Shown in pieces: positions 1 to 14,614 of a DNA stretch of 64,000 nt. Below the pieces are notes generated by a model. It did no database searches. It was not told where the DNA came from and saw only the letters and a list, made by a program, of their open reading frames with translations. This DNA is from Pseudoscleropodium purum (lineage: Eukaryota > Streptophyta > Bryopsida > Hypnales > Brachytheciaceae), in contig OZ017796.1 of NCBI GenBank assembly GCA_963969395.1, positions 30,060,243 to 30,124,242 on the forward strand, read 5' to 3'. Within the stretch, counting starts at the first letter, position 1. The number at the start of each line of letters is the position of its first letter. Position numbers and translations under genes: made by a program.

Positions 1-1050
1 AACATCACAAATAACATGGTCTTCTAAGCTCTCCAAAATGTGACATCTGGACACTATGAAAGTGCCATGTTAGCAAGGAGAGCCACATAAGACTTGTTTC
101 ATCCGGCCCATCCATGACATGGCACTTGATGTAGTGGCGGGAAAATGATGATGTGGCATGTCTAATTAGCATACTTTTAAGTTGTTTGAAAATTTTAATG
201 TTGCTTTTTGAGACATCAATTAGTATATACCATACTTGTAGGGCAAGGTCAACAAAAAATAATTAGTTAAAATAAATGAAAAAATGAAAAAAAAAAATAA
301 CAAAGAAAATTCTAAAATTCACCAAGAATTAAAGAAAACTTACCATCTACCATTAAGAGAATTTTGATGGCAAAATGAAGCAATTACTTCATTGAAAATT
401 AGTGAAAATGAAGATTACAAAGGCTATATTTGTATCTATTCTCTCTCTAGGGTGAGATAAAAGATATGGGATAACTAAAATATGAAAACCTGGCCATTGT
501 ACTTTTTGACATTGTTTCAAATGTCTAGATGTTGATTGAAACGTTTTGGTGTTGCTTCAAACATCTCAATGTTGTTTTTGACATCTACATCATGTTGTCT
601 CAAATATTTTACATTGAACACAATTCTTGTTGTATATATCCCATATGGATTGTTTCACTTCTTACTATCTTGCTTGTATAAAGATAATCTCTTTTCATCC
701 ATTGTAATCATTCATTTTTTTTTTGCAAAACATGCTATGTGGTTGCCCTTCTCCTAAATTTTTCACATATGGTTAATATTTTACTATATATTGTATTAAT
801 TTATTAACTTATTTATAATCAAAATGGGTCTATTTGTTGATGTAGCAATCTATGTTGATTTGGACATCCCAAAAAACATCAATATAACTTCAATTATGTC
901 AAATAAAACATCAATGTCAATGATAACATCAATTTGGATTTACAGTTTCATGACAATTTTCTCCACAACATCCATAGAAATCTACCTTGTCAAGCAAGAT
1001 GTCCTTTAGCATCTTCATGTTTCATCAGACATCACGTGTTAGTGGTCAAA
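1..1050. repeat. AT-rich dispersed repeat, ACATC/GATGT-rich (family C, copy 1)
   Basis: Very AT-rich DNA with many short ACATC or GATGT words (for example 520-600 and 860-1030). The stretch 640-700 (CATATGG, TTGTTTCACTTC, CTTGTATAAA) and the following TATATATTGTATTA at about 790 recur in the same order at 42700-42870, so this is one copy of a dispersed repeat. Only short chance open frames are present. The TATAAA-like word after CTTG in both copies resembles a core promoter, but no coding part of an element follows. Confidence 0.5.
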
Positions 1051-2294
1051 CACAGCCAAAATGTAGATTTCTTAAGTAAGTGTGTGTTTGAATCCTTTCT
1101 TAGTTTTTAGTAAGATCCACTAAAAATAATTGATCCAACTAACTAAAGGTAATTATACCTAATGTATTTAAATAAGCAATTCAATAAGGTTTTTATTATT
1201 ATATTGAATTTATTTGTGGAGTCTTATTGGTAGTCAAAAGAGGATTCTAGTTTCTTATAGAATGCACTTTTTAGAAAATTGTATGAATAAACTATGATTT
1301 TTAAAGTACTGAAAAATAGGGATATTCAAATGACCCACTATCCCTTTTTTTTTGCACCACATAGCCGAATTGCACCAATTGAAAATAAACCTCTAATTTT
1401 CACTAGATAAAAGTAGGCCCTTTTTTCTAGAAATTTTCTTTTTCAATTTATAATGTGGATAAAGTACTTAAATTTGGATGAAAAAATGCTTGAATATAAT
1501 AGAAAAATATTTTTTGGTTTTGAAAATGAATGACTATAGAAAAACAATACTTCACTAAATTTTAAGTAGTTTTCATCACAACACTTTCTCAAAAAGTAAA
1601 AAAAGCAAAACATAATTCAATGCAACCTTGGGCTCTCATGATTAGGGGTTTTATAATTTAGGTAGGAATCCATAGGAATCAATTTTACAAGGGATCACAA
1701 TTCAATGATGTTAATGTGTGAATATAAAAATACAAGTATGTAAACCTTAATATATACGAAAGTACATGTGATTATTGAAGGTGGTTATAATATAAACACT
1801 TACTCTATTTATACTATAATTACACTATAATTATAGAATTTTTTTATAATATATACGCCTATATATATAACATAGGCTCATGGGTTCATGCTCCAAGGCG
1901 TACATAATAGCAACCTTCAGTCAGGGGCTGACCTAGAGTTGGTTTTATGGAAGGAGACACCCACCGCACTCAGTGTCGTGTTCAGTGGACCTCCCCCGGG
2001 ACCTCTTTCTCTCTCTCTCTGTCCCCTTCCTGGTGTGTGCTCCAACCAAAAGACTATTGACAAACGACGCACAAGACTTCGCCACCCCCAAGCTCCCTCG
2101 CTCGTAAGCTTCGTCCCTCATTCCCATCACCATCACCATGTCTCCTCCGCCTCAATGCTGCCTTCTTCCTCTCCATCTGAATCTCCCTTTCACTACCCCT
2201 TTTCACCATCTCTAGAGACCATCATCTCCTGCTCTTAGTATCCCTTCCATCTCTTCCTCCTCATAAGCTTAGCTAGGACGACAAGGCTCCAGCC
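1051..2294. other. Intergenic, then probable promoter and 5' UTR of the ARF gene
   Basis: 1051-1880 is AT-rich with no gene seen. From about 1900 the base composition changes to C-rich and CT-rich sequence (pyrimidine runs at 2000-2020, CCTCC and CATCAC runs at 2120-2270), typical of a plant 5' leader. An open frame at 1888-2238 is proline- and serine-rich because of this bias and is not called a gene. The TATATATATA at about 1860 could be a TATA region, but the transcription start cannot be placed. Confidence 0.4.
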
Positions 2295-5393
<3,099 letters not shown>

Positions 5394-7286
5394 AGCCCTT
5401 ATTGGTAGATTGCAAATAGGCCAGCTTTCTTGTAAGCCAACTTATCCGTGGCGCTCTAATATGCTGTTGTAATTAGTAATTAGTGACTTTTTGCGAAATC
5501 TCCTGGTCTACATTTATGTGTAGAGAGGGTCGTCAAAAGGAAGTAAAATATGTGACACTTTGTAGGTTCACACCATCTGCAGCAGTGTTGTGGAGGTTCC
5601 TGGTGATTCTTTAGGGATCTATATTAAATAGGCTCCTGGTTCCTAGTTCTCTTTGTTGCCTATTCATTGCAGTTCTTTCCACTGTCCCGACCACGGTGAC
5701 TCTTTCGAACTGCCTAGTTGACTACGGTACTGTACTTTCATTTACTCAAATGATTTTTTGGTGAAGAAATTGCAAAGATTGTCTGTTGGGCTCGAAACAT
5801 GCTTCATGTGCTAAATCAATTTGAAGTAATGTACTACCAATAGTTTTTGTGATTGCAATCCCAATAAGCATACCAAATTTCAGCTTTGAAAAGAAAAACT
5901 CAATTTTCATTGTGAATTGTTTCATTTAATTTTCATGGTTTTACATGATAATTCATTGAAAAATGTTGGTGATGAGTTTTTAAAATTCAATTGTAGAGAT
6001 TTGGAGGAAACATCCATATGCACATCTTTCCTTCAACAAGCATCTCTAAAAAAGTTTCAAAGTTTTTTCCTAAAAGATTTAAAAGTTGGGTGACAATGTC
6101 CAAGTTTAGGAAAATAGATATCTCTTTATTGTAATTAGATTTTGTTATTTGCTCTTTACACTATAACTAGAATCAATTTAACTTTGAGATGATATAAATT
6201 GCAACTATGGCTAGTACACTAGAATTTGATTTTTATTTAGTCTTCAATTTTTTTATTCATATTTATTGTTAAAACTTTTGAAAAGTTGAATGATTAAAAT
6301 TTGATTCATAGTATTTCGGTCAACTCATTGTCAATTGTCACAAATACCTTCTTTTTTGCAAAAACAAATACAAGCACTCACTACTGTAAGGGAGTTGAAG
6401 GAAGAATTTACAAAACTTGTTAGAATTTTATCAATGTTTGGAAATCAAGGAGAGAAGAATTGTGGAGTTGCTATAGCTTTGTAGATGTTCTTGTTAGTTG
6501 GGCAGCCCCAAAACCTTGAAATCACATGTTTGACTCAACTGTGCAAGGGCAAACAATACAACAATGAGAGCCCACAATCTACAATTTCAACTCCTAAAAT
6601 TGTCAATTCTACACATTGAATTTCAATAAATCCAACGACTACATATATTTGCACAATATTTCTAGCCCTAAATCATAGGGGTGCAAAAAGAATTATGTAG
6701 GTTCAATCCTACAAATATCTCTTTTGACTGAAGGTCCAAAGAGGCACTCATTGCTTGCGGATGCCCCTATTAAGGTAAATCAATGTAAATGGAACTATGC
6801 AAATCCAATCATAATACTCTCAAACCCTAATTCCATGTCAATAGAAACTTATGTTTTTCACAGGACTGGTTGTTGGTTATGCTCATCAAACCCTTGAGTC
6901 CGATGAAGGTCAAATACTGTCAATTGGACTATTCTTTCCAAGTCTCAAAGTCGCAGTCAACTCGGCTTTTGGCGTGAGGATGCAGTGCTCTTTGTTGACC
7001 CTCGAATTCAACTCTTCTCGTCAAAGCCTGCGCAACGAACGAGTCCCAACATTCAAACTTGGTGTCTATGCTTCGTAAATTCTCAGAAGAGACTCCGTAT
7101 TATCGCAAATTTCTGGTTTGGGGATACCAAATTTCGTCTGAGGACCCAGATTACCAGTTCGGAATCTCAACTAGAGACCCCTCAGTCGAACTACGAAAAC
7201 ATTCATCTACCCGTGCTCTCTTGAGGTCTTCTTCAAGAGTTTGTGAGGCACAGAGTGAGCTCGTCTTGCAGCATTGGCTTTTGGCT
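5394..7286 (+). other. ARF 3' UTR, AT-rich spacer and DHQS upstream region
   Basis: The first 250-350 bases are probably the 3' UTR of the ARF gene. 5750-6900 is AT-rich unique-looking sequence with no supported gene. 7000-7286 is less AT-rich and lies directly before the dehydroquinate synthase start, so it probably holds its promoter and 5' UTR. Open frames here that run into the DHQS exon lack an upstream ATG that would be preferred over 7287. Confidence 0.5.
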
Positions 7287-9412
7287 ATGGCGTTTACGGT
7301 TGCTAGCTGCACTTCTACGGCTCTCCTCGGGGCACTTGAGCCTGTTCCCGCATCTGGTTGCTCGTCTTCCACGTCCACGCACGCCGTTTCCGCTTTTTTC
7401 CCGACCAGGAACGGCTTGGAATTCGCCTCCCAGGCGTTGGTGAAGGGTAGCAGCAGCAGCAGTGTTTGGGATGCGGGGAGTAGTAGGACCGGCGTAATTT
7501 GCAGGAATTCGAAAGGAGTGAGGGCGAGTAGCGCAGGAGTGATGGAAAGCGCGCCTCCTGCCACTCGTGATGATCCGGTGATTGTCAATGTGGACCTTGG
7601 CGATCGAAGTTACCCTATTTACATCGGAGCGGGGTTGCTCGACCGGCCTGAGCTTCTCCAGAAGCACATCTCTGGAAAAAAGGTTGGAGAATGGTTTCCT
7701 TCCTCTTGAGTTTCTTCGAATGTGTGTGTAATTTACCGTTGAATGACAGGTGCTAGTCTTTTCTTTAAAATTGGTAGCCAAACCCTAATTGACTCGGTTG
7801 ATGCGATTTTTGGCAGTGCCGTTGAGGTGGGTTATTGTTTTCTAGGATCTTTAATTGTGCTGAAGTGCATTGCAGGTGCTGATTGTGACGAACACGACAG
7901 TGGCTCCAATCTATTTAGATAAGATCATTGCAGCGTTGAAACATGGAGGCTTCGGTGTGGAGATTGAGAGTGTGATTCTTCCCGACGGGGAGAAGTATAA
8001 AGACATTCCGACGCTGACGAAGGTCTTTGATAAAGCGATTGAGACACGGATGGACAGGCGATGCACGTTTGTGGCCCTGGGAGGGGGAGTCATTGGTGAC
8101 ATGTGTGGTTATGCTGCCGCCTCGTATCTTCGTGGAGTCAATTTCATCCAGATTCCCACAACCCTTATGGCCCAGGTAAGATAGAAAGTTCTTCCAGTCC
8201 CTAAACAATGGTTGCCTTTGGGATTTGATGATCATCGTGTGCTCTCCCTTCTTGTCAAGTCTTCACTATTCAGATAAAGGATACTATTTGCGTCAGTTTC
8301 AGCGTTTTAAAATATGTAGGATTTTCATTTCTGGCGGATCAGTGTAGAGCTACGGAGAGATTTCTGGATTTAAGAGCCGAGTCTGTGAAGACAAAAATTC
8401 ATCACTGTGTATGAATTTCTTGCGCTACAATTGACAGTAGACAACCCCATTTTCATTCCAAGATCATTGTCCATACCCATTGAGTCTAGTCATGCTTTAC
8501 ACCACTTGTTAATGAGTCAACCAGGTGTATGAATGGACGAGTTGCTGTTGGGAACAGGGGTCAGTATAGGAGACGGGGTCTGGTTCCTAACGGTTTTAGT
8601 ATCCTCTGCCTTATTATTTGTTGTATTGATGAGAAGATCTGGACGGCAGCAACCTAGTTCTGGAAGGTCTGACATCTAGCGTCGGAGAGGGGCTTGACAA
8701 TCGTATGAATGGGATTGTGCAGGTAGACTCGTCTGTTGGTGGAAAGACAGGTGTCAACCATCCACTGGGAAAGAATATGATCGGTGCTTTCTATCAACCC
8801 CAATGTGTGCTTGTTGACACCGATACTCTCAGCACGCTCCCTGATAGAGAGCTGGCGTCCGGGGTAGCTGAAGTGACCAAGTATGGACTGATTCGTGATG
8901 CTGCCTTCTTTGAATGGCAAGAAGAGAACATGGAAGCCTTGTTGAATCGGGACCCTAAGGCTCTTGCGTATGCAGTAAAGAGGTCCTGCGAAAACAAGGC
9001 AGAAGTGGTAGCTCTGGACGAAAGGGAAGGTGGGCTTCGGGCCACTTTGAATCTTGGGCATACATTCGGCCATGCCATTGAGGCGGGAATAGGTTATGGT
9101 GGTTGGTTGCATGGTGAAGCAGTGGCTGCAGGGACGGTCATGGCTGCTGATATGTCCTTAAGACTGGGATGGATCGATGAGGCTCTTTACAACCGGATTG
9201 TGAATCTGCTGAAGCGGGCGAATGTGCCTATTACCCCTCCAGAGTCGATGAGTGTGGAGACTTTCAAGAGAATAATGGCTGTTGATAAGAAGGTTGCCGA
9301 TGGCCTGTTGAGGCTCATTCTTCTCAAGGGTCCTCTTGGTAACTGTGTATTCACTGGAGAGTATGATCGGAAATCTCTTGACGATACATTAGCAGCCTTC
9401 TGCAAATCCTAA
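7287..9412 (+). CDS. DHQS: 3-dehydroquinate synthase, chloroplast precursor, 3 exons
   Basis: Converts DAHP to 3-dehydroquinate, the second step of the shikimate pathway, in plastids. Exons 7287-7682, 7876-8175 and 8723-9412 join in phase 0 to give 461 residues (angiosperm enzymes are about 440). The first ~65 residues ([14 protein letters not shown]...) are Ser/Thr/Ala-rich and poor in acidic residues, as in a transit peptide; mature sequence begins near [11 protein letters not shown]. Conserved elements: DGEKYK, the NAD-binding [14 protein letters not shown] (from about 201), [10 protein letters not shown] (from 233), and the zinc ligands of this family, Glu in ASGVAEV (about 282), His in LGHTFGHA (about 345) and His in LHGEAVAAG (about 362). 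The C-terminus [18 protein letters not shown] is typical of plants. The first donor is the weak GTTGGA. Intron 2 contains a MITE-like repeat that also occurs in the PPR intron. Confidence 0.95.
8272..8620. mobile_element. MITE-like repeat in DHQS intron 2 (family M, copy 1)
   Basis: This part of the intron aligns base for base in long stretches with 13475-13866 in the PPR intron. Shared words include GGATACTA at the left end, CATGCTT-ACA-CACTTG-TAATGAGTC, GTATGAATGG, AGGGGTCAGT-TAGGAGAC and GGTTC/GGTCCCTAA. The right end AGTATCCTCTGCCTTA is the reverse complement of the left end of the other copy (TAAGGCAGAGGATACT), so the element has terminal inverted repeats. The left end of this copy is decayed (AGATAAAGGATACT). 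No coding capacity. Class not certain; target duplication not resolved. Confidence 0.7.
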
Positions 9413-12051
9413 ACAATATGCAGCTGCTTTCTCGAGTAGTTTATTCTCAACAAATATTCTCCTGTGTTTCAGCTCGGGGATTCGAAGTAAGAGACCACAA
9501 GGAACTGCTCCTTTATACTTCTATTCTCTTGGGTGCATTTCAGCAGGAGAACCTACAAAGATTGATCGACTTCTTTTCTGATTGATTCTGTATGCGATGA
9601 GCTCATCGTTGTGATTACATCCTTGTGAAGTGTAGAAATCGTTAGAGTTAAATCCAGTAAATTTTAGCATATTCTAGGTTAGGATTTCATACTCCGATCG
9701 TTGAAATTTTTTTCTTATATGAGCATCTATGGAACCATCTTTTTCATGTATTTCAGGCATTTCTTTGATGTGAGTCCTTGCTTGGTTCATCTTTTCATCA
9801 CCAATTGTCTTGAATCTGCTTCTGCATCTGTGTCTATCATCTACCTGTCTACGTGGACCTTTTGAGTGTATGTTGCAACAATTTTGTGTGAAAGGTTCCA
9901 TTTTTAAATATGCAACCATGAATTTCACATAGAATATGGGACTCATTTGGTTTTTAGGTAGCTATACACCTAGATCTTAGACCTTAGACCCTAATCCCTA
10001 GACCTTTTGGTTCCTCACATCTTGAATAATATCTAGCATTATCCAGAAAATTCTATGGTAAGCCATCCTATTGTGACCATATTTTTAGAGGTGATCCCTT
10101 GCAAGGTTGAGAAATATCAAATGTTTTTTTTTTCAGGTCTACAAAATTAGTTTATAAAGTAATAAGATGTGAAATCATATTTTCATAACAAAGCATGAAT
10201 TTGTTTTGGATTTTTTGATGGGATATGCTCTAAACCCCACAAGTGCCACTATGTCACTCTCAATGCCAATGAACAATGCATTAATAATGGTCATCTTACT
10301 CACCTAAAATGATTGTAATGTTCTTGACTCTTAACTCTTAAGCACCTAAGCCATTTTGGCTAGAATTAGGGTTTATAGAGACAATCATCCATATGCAATC
10401 ATATTTTAGCCATTCGGTTAATCCAAAAAACTGAAAAAAGTGACTATTGAAAACAATGCTGCAACTATTCATAGGAGCTTATCCATTCTGATAGATGTCG
10501 TAAGAACCACATTAGGCCAGCGCTTAGTGTCCAAATTTTTTTTGTTGCATCTAGAATTCCAACAGGATGCCCTTCAAGTAGACACTCTGCAATCTCCAAC
10601 AATGTTGTTATTTGTCTTCTAAACAAGTAACACCAAGAATTAGGTCCCAAGTTTTACCAATTGAAATGCTTCTTTGATGACAAGAGAAACTCTTTGCTAC
10701 AACAATTTCTCATTCTATCTACTTAGGCCTTACATTCTAATGTTGATAGCTCATTGCTCAAGAGTGTCCTACATTTGTAGGAGCTTTGAGGTGCTAGCAC
10801 ATTCTATTTGAATAGATTTCACCATGATTTTTAAGACTCCTTGGATCCATGAGTAGCAACCCAAGTAACCAAATTTCCCCCTAATGTAAATCCTAGAATC
10901 AACTAAGGAATGTGTTCACCGCTTCGAGCTATGAAGTTGCCTTTTGCTCCACTCCTCACAACTCCACTCATTGTTGCAGGCTACCAATGCAACAACAATA
11001 TGATTGCTACTCCTATTGGTCACCATTGACAAAGAAATTGTCCAATCACACTATGCCATTGGAACCAAAAGAATTGTACATAGTACCTTGTCCTTGCCAT
11101 TGCATCATGTCATAAGCATGCAACATTCCACTAGAGCAACAAAACACTCTATGCAATCAATGAGACCTTACTCTCAACCCCACACTTAGTGATTTCTTGT
11201 CATAGACGAATACATGCAATCAAGCTTGCAACAAGTACTAATCGGTTGAAACATGCCAAAAGCATGTAATGCTACCTACCACCATGTCGAGTATATAGGC
11301 TATAGCAAATTGAGACTTGCTAGGTACTTGTACATTGTTTGGCTACATTTATCATCAATGCAACTACATGCACCACTTCAACGCTAAATTAAATGTAGTT
11401 TACAACAAGATCAAAAAATCAAATCTAATACTCCCAAAACAAATTTGAAATTATCTGAAGACACTTTTGGTCACTTGGGGCATTTAGGGGTTAAATTGAT
11501 TACAATGACAAGGCCCTAAATTGGCAACTAATTTCTTTGATGAAATCACACCCAAAACTATAACATCACTTGCCTACTCCAAAATTGCTCTCCACTTTAA
11601 TGTCCATTAAAATCCCACTTGCCCGCCCCAAAATGCTCTCTCACACCCCCAAGAATGCCCATTGCTTCATTGTTTTAGGATTTGGGGTTTAGTATCCTCC
11701 GTAGCTTATCTTCATCTCTCTACAGTTTAACTTTGCATTTCACTAAGAAGGCTCCATTTCTTCAATATGCCCGAGTTGCAATCTGTGTGCTGCCTTGTCC
11801 CTGTCGTGTTATTATTTCGGGCTTTGATGCTGGCAGGGAGGACTGGTCGAGAAGAGCATAGAGGAGAAATAGAATGACTGTTCTGGCGTTGCTCGCTTAT
11901 TTTGGGGGGAACATAGAGGTTTTAGAAAACTACGGAAACGAGTTTCTTTCAATTCATCAACTAGGTTACCATTGCCAATCGTCTTGACAGTATCGGTTAT
12001 TAGGGTAAGTAGCAATAGGTCGAGGAATGCTGACAAGCCGTGATTCACAAC
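9413..12051. other. Intergenic spacer between DHQS and PPR genes
   Basis: 9413-9660 is probably the DHQS 3' UTR. From there to about 11700 the DNA is AT-rich with short chance frames only; I see no gene, RNA or clear repeat. 11700-12051 is the likely promoter and leader of the PPR gene. Confidence 0.5.
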
Positions 12052-14510
12052 ATGGGAAAGGATATGAGCGGCATAAGACTAATTCTGGGTTTTAGATATC
12101 TGCATTGCGGGGTTCGAAATGAAGTGAAACCAGCGATTTTCATTCTGGAGCAGGAAAATCTCTCTTCCGAGGATTCTTCGCAAGTTGCTGCTTCAGGGAA
12201 TGGTGTCGTTTCTAACCCTAACCTTGTTTCTTCGCAAATTGGCCATGAGGCTCGACGTATGCAACAAAGTCTAGAAATGGACGTGGTGAGCTCTTGCCGA
12301 CTGCTGGCCCGGGGGTTTTGGGGACCGGACAAGGAGGTTGCACTCTCAGGGTTAGGGTTAGGGTTTTACCCCAGCTACGACTGGAAGGTGTTGCAGAATC
12401 TGACCAACGTGGACATGGCCTACAGTTTCTTCAATTGGGTGGGCACGCACCAAGGAAGACCGCATAGCTTTCGAGCTTACCATGTGCTGATCTCGATGCT
12501 GGGGAACGCAGGGCGTTTCACTGAAGCGGAACGAGTCTTGATCGAAGTCAAAAATTCTAGGGTTAGATTGCCTCCTCGGATTTTTATTGAGCTCGCACGA
12601 AGCTACGCAAGTGCGGGATTGTTGGAGAAGTCTGTGGAGGCTCTGAAACGCATGGAAGCTCATGGATGCGTGCTGTCAGTACCGGCGTACAATTCTCTCA
12701 TTGACGCTTTCGTTAAAGCGGGATATCATCAGAAGGCACTTGCGGTTTACAGAGTCATGGGACAATCGGGTCTACGACCTGATACGTATACATTCAATGT
12801 GCTTATGAATGCTTTCAAGAAAGCGAAGAAGATCGACTCCGTGTGCAAGTTGTTCAAGGAAATGCAAAACCAGAATTGTACTCCCAATGTCGTCACGTTC
12901 AGTACGTTGATCGATGCTCTCTGCAAGAGTGGCGAAGTCGGGGAAGCGGTGACTGTGTTTGCAGATATGAAGACCCGTGGGTGCAGACCTAATGTCTTTA
13001 CTTATACTTCGATGATTGATGGACTCGGGAAGGCCGGGCAAGTGGACAAGGCATTTTTCCTTTTTGAAGAAATGGTGGCAGAAGGCCTTGTGGCTAATCG
13101 AGTTGTGTACAACTCCCTCATTTATGGATTAGGAAGAACGTGTCGAGTGGATGCCGCAGGGAAATTGTTTAGAGAAATGGTTTCCAAGGGATTGCAACCT
13201 GATTATGTCACATTCACCTCGCTTGTGTACGGGCTAGGTGTTGCTGGTCGGGTAAGTGAAGCTCGCCGGATATTTGAAGAAGCGAGGAATGTTGGCTGTG
13301 CATTGGACACCAGTTTGTATAATGTCTTGATTGACAGTCTGTGTAAGGCTAAGCGGCTTGACGAAGCATGGGAGATTTTTGGGAATTTGGAAGGTAAAGT
13401 TCTGAAGTACTAGTTTCCTCGTAACGGTTTGAGCCGTGAATTACCAACTCGAAATAATTATGAAGGTGACATGGTTTAAGGCAGAGGATACTACTTGCAT
13501 CACTTTAAGCATTTTAACATATGAAGGATTGAGAGTTGTGGGGAGATCTCTGGGTACTTGACCCAAAACTGTTGTGACCAAATTTTATCACTGTAAGAGT
13601 TTCTTATGCAGTTTCCTAAACCCTAAACCCTAAACCCTAAACCCCTAAACCCTCAAAATGGGAGGTTGTTGACCAATATCAGTGACCATAAGCAACCCCG
13701 TTTCCGCTCAAAGATCCGTGGTCATAGACATTAAGCCAATTCATGCTTACATCACTTGCTAATGAGTCCAACCAGCAGTATGAATGGGTGAGTTGCCGTT
13801 GGTAATAGGGGTCAGTGTAGGAGACAGGGTTTGGTCCCTAATGGTTTTTGTGTGTCCTCTACCTTAGTTGAATTTGCAGAGACAAGCATATCTCATTATG
13901 TTAATTTTCAAGGTGTTGGTCTATGTGTGAATTTGACAAGTTGCTATGCTGTTTTCCAGAGGATGGTTTGGTTCCAGATGTGTACACATTCAATGCTCTT
14001 ATGGACGGACTTTGTAAAAGTGGCCGCATTCATGATGCTTTCACTCTGCTTGGAGACATGAGACGTGCTGGATGTTCTCCAGACGTGGCCGTGTACAACA
14101 CGTTGATTGATGGGCTTCGTAAGTCGAGCCGGGTGGAAGAGGCTGGGGAACTCTTACGGGAGATGCGTTCAATGGGTTGTGAACCGGACGTGGTCACTTA
14201 CAACACACTTATAGACGAGTCATGCAAGGGAGGCCATATTGAAGATGCGTTGAAGCTCTTTGAAGAAATCAATGGGAAGGGATGCGCGAACACTGTCACG
14301 TACAACACCCTGCTCAATGGGCTTTGCATGGCAGGCAGGGTCAATGAAGCGTACAAACTGTTCGACGAGATGAAACAGAAGGAAGCTTTCAATGGTGACA
14401 TTGATCCTGACTTTGTCACTTACACCACTCTTTTAAATGGCGCGCAGCAGGCCGGGATGTCGGTTCTCACTCATTCTTTGAAAAGATGGAGGCGCAGCAC
14501 AAGTGTCTAG
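12052..14510 (+). CDS. P-class pentatricopeptide repeat (PPR) protein, 2 exons
   Basis: Exons 12052-13393 and 13960-14510 (GTAAAG donor, TTTTCCAG acceptor, phase 1 joining Gly/Glu codons) give about 630 residues. Roughly 13-14 consecutive 35-residue PPR motifs run from about residue 140 to the end, for example VVTFSTLIDALCKSG and VVTYNTLIDESCKGG. There is no E, E+ or DYW domain, so it is P-class. Such proteins bind organellar RNA one base per motif and act in stability, splicing or translation in plastids or mitochondria. The N-terminus is not a clear transit peptide; 12052 is the first ATG of the open frame, and an upstream exon is possible. The last motif breaks off at residue ~612: the next frame continues with the expected motif helix FEKMEAQ and runs to a stop at 14612-14614, so the C-terminus may be frameshifted. 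The intron holds a MITE with telomere-type repeats. Confidence 0.9.
13475..13866. mobile_element. MITE-like repeat in the PPR intron (family M, copy 2)
   Basis: Left end TAAGGCAGAGGATACT (from about 13477) and right end TGTCCTCTACCTTA (to 13866) form imperfect terminal inverted repeats. The internal sequence matches 8272-8620 in the DHQS intron, with the addition of the telomere-type tract at 13615-13657. It fills most of the 566-bp intron. No open frame of note. Confidence 0.7.
13615..13657. repeat. Interstitial plant telomere repeats (CCCTAAA)n
   Basis: About five to six head-to-tail copies of CCCTAAA, one with an extra C, within the intronic MITE of the PPR gene. The matching position in the other MITE copy (about 8415-8425) lacks them, so they were gained by, or lost from, one copy. 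Confidence 0.9.
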
Positions 14511-14614
14511 GTCATGCTGGAGATTCTCGTGTACTTGAAAGGAGCTGCCAACACCTGGCGCTTAACTGCTGTTTCACGAAGAATCAGGGGTTTCAAGATC
14601 CTCCAATTCTCTGA

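Noticed and set aside
7059..7286. Upstream extension of the DHQS frame
   Set aside because: No conserved sequence; the ATG at 7287 gives a typical transit peptide and fitting length.
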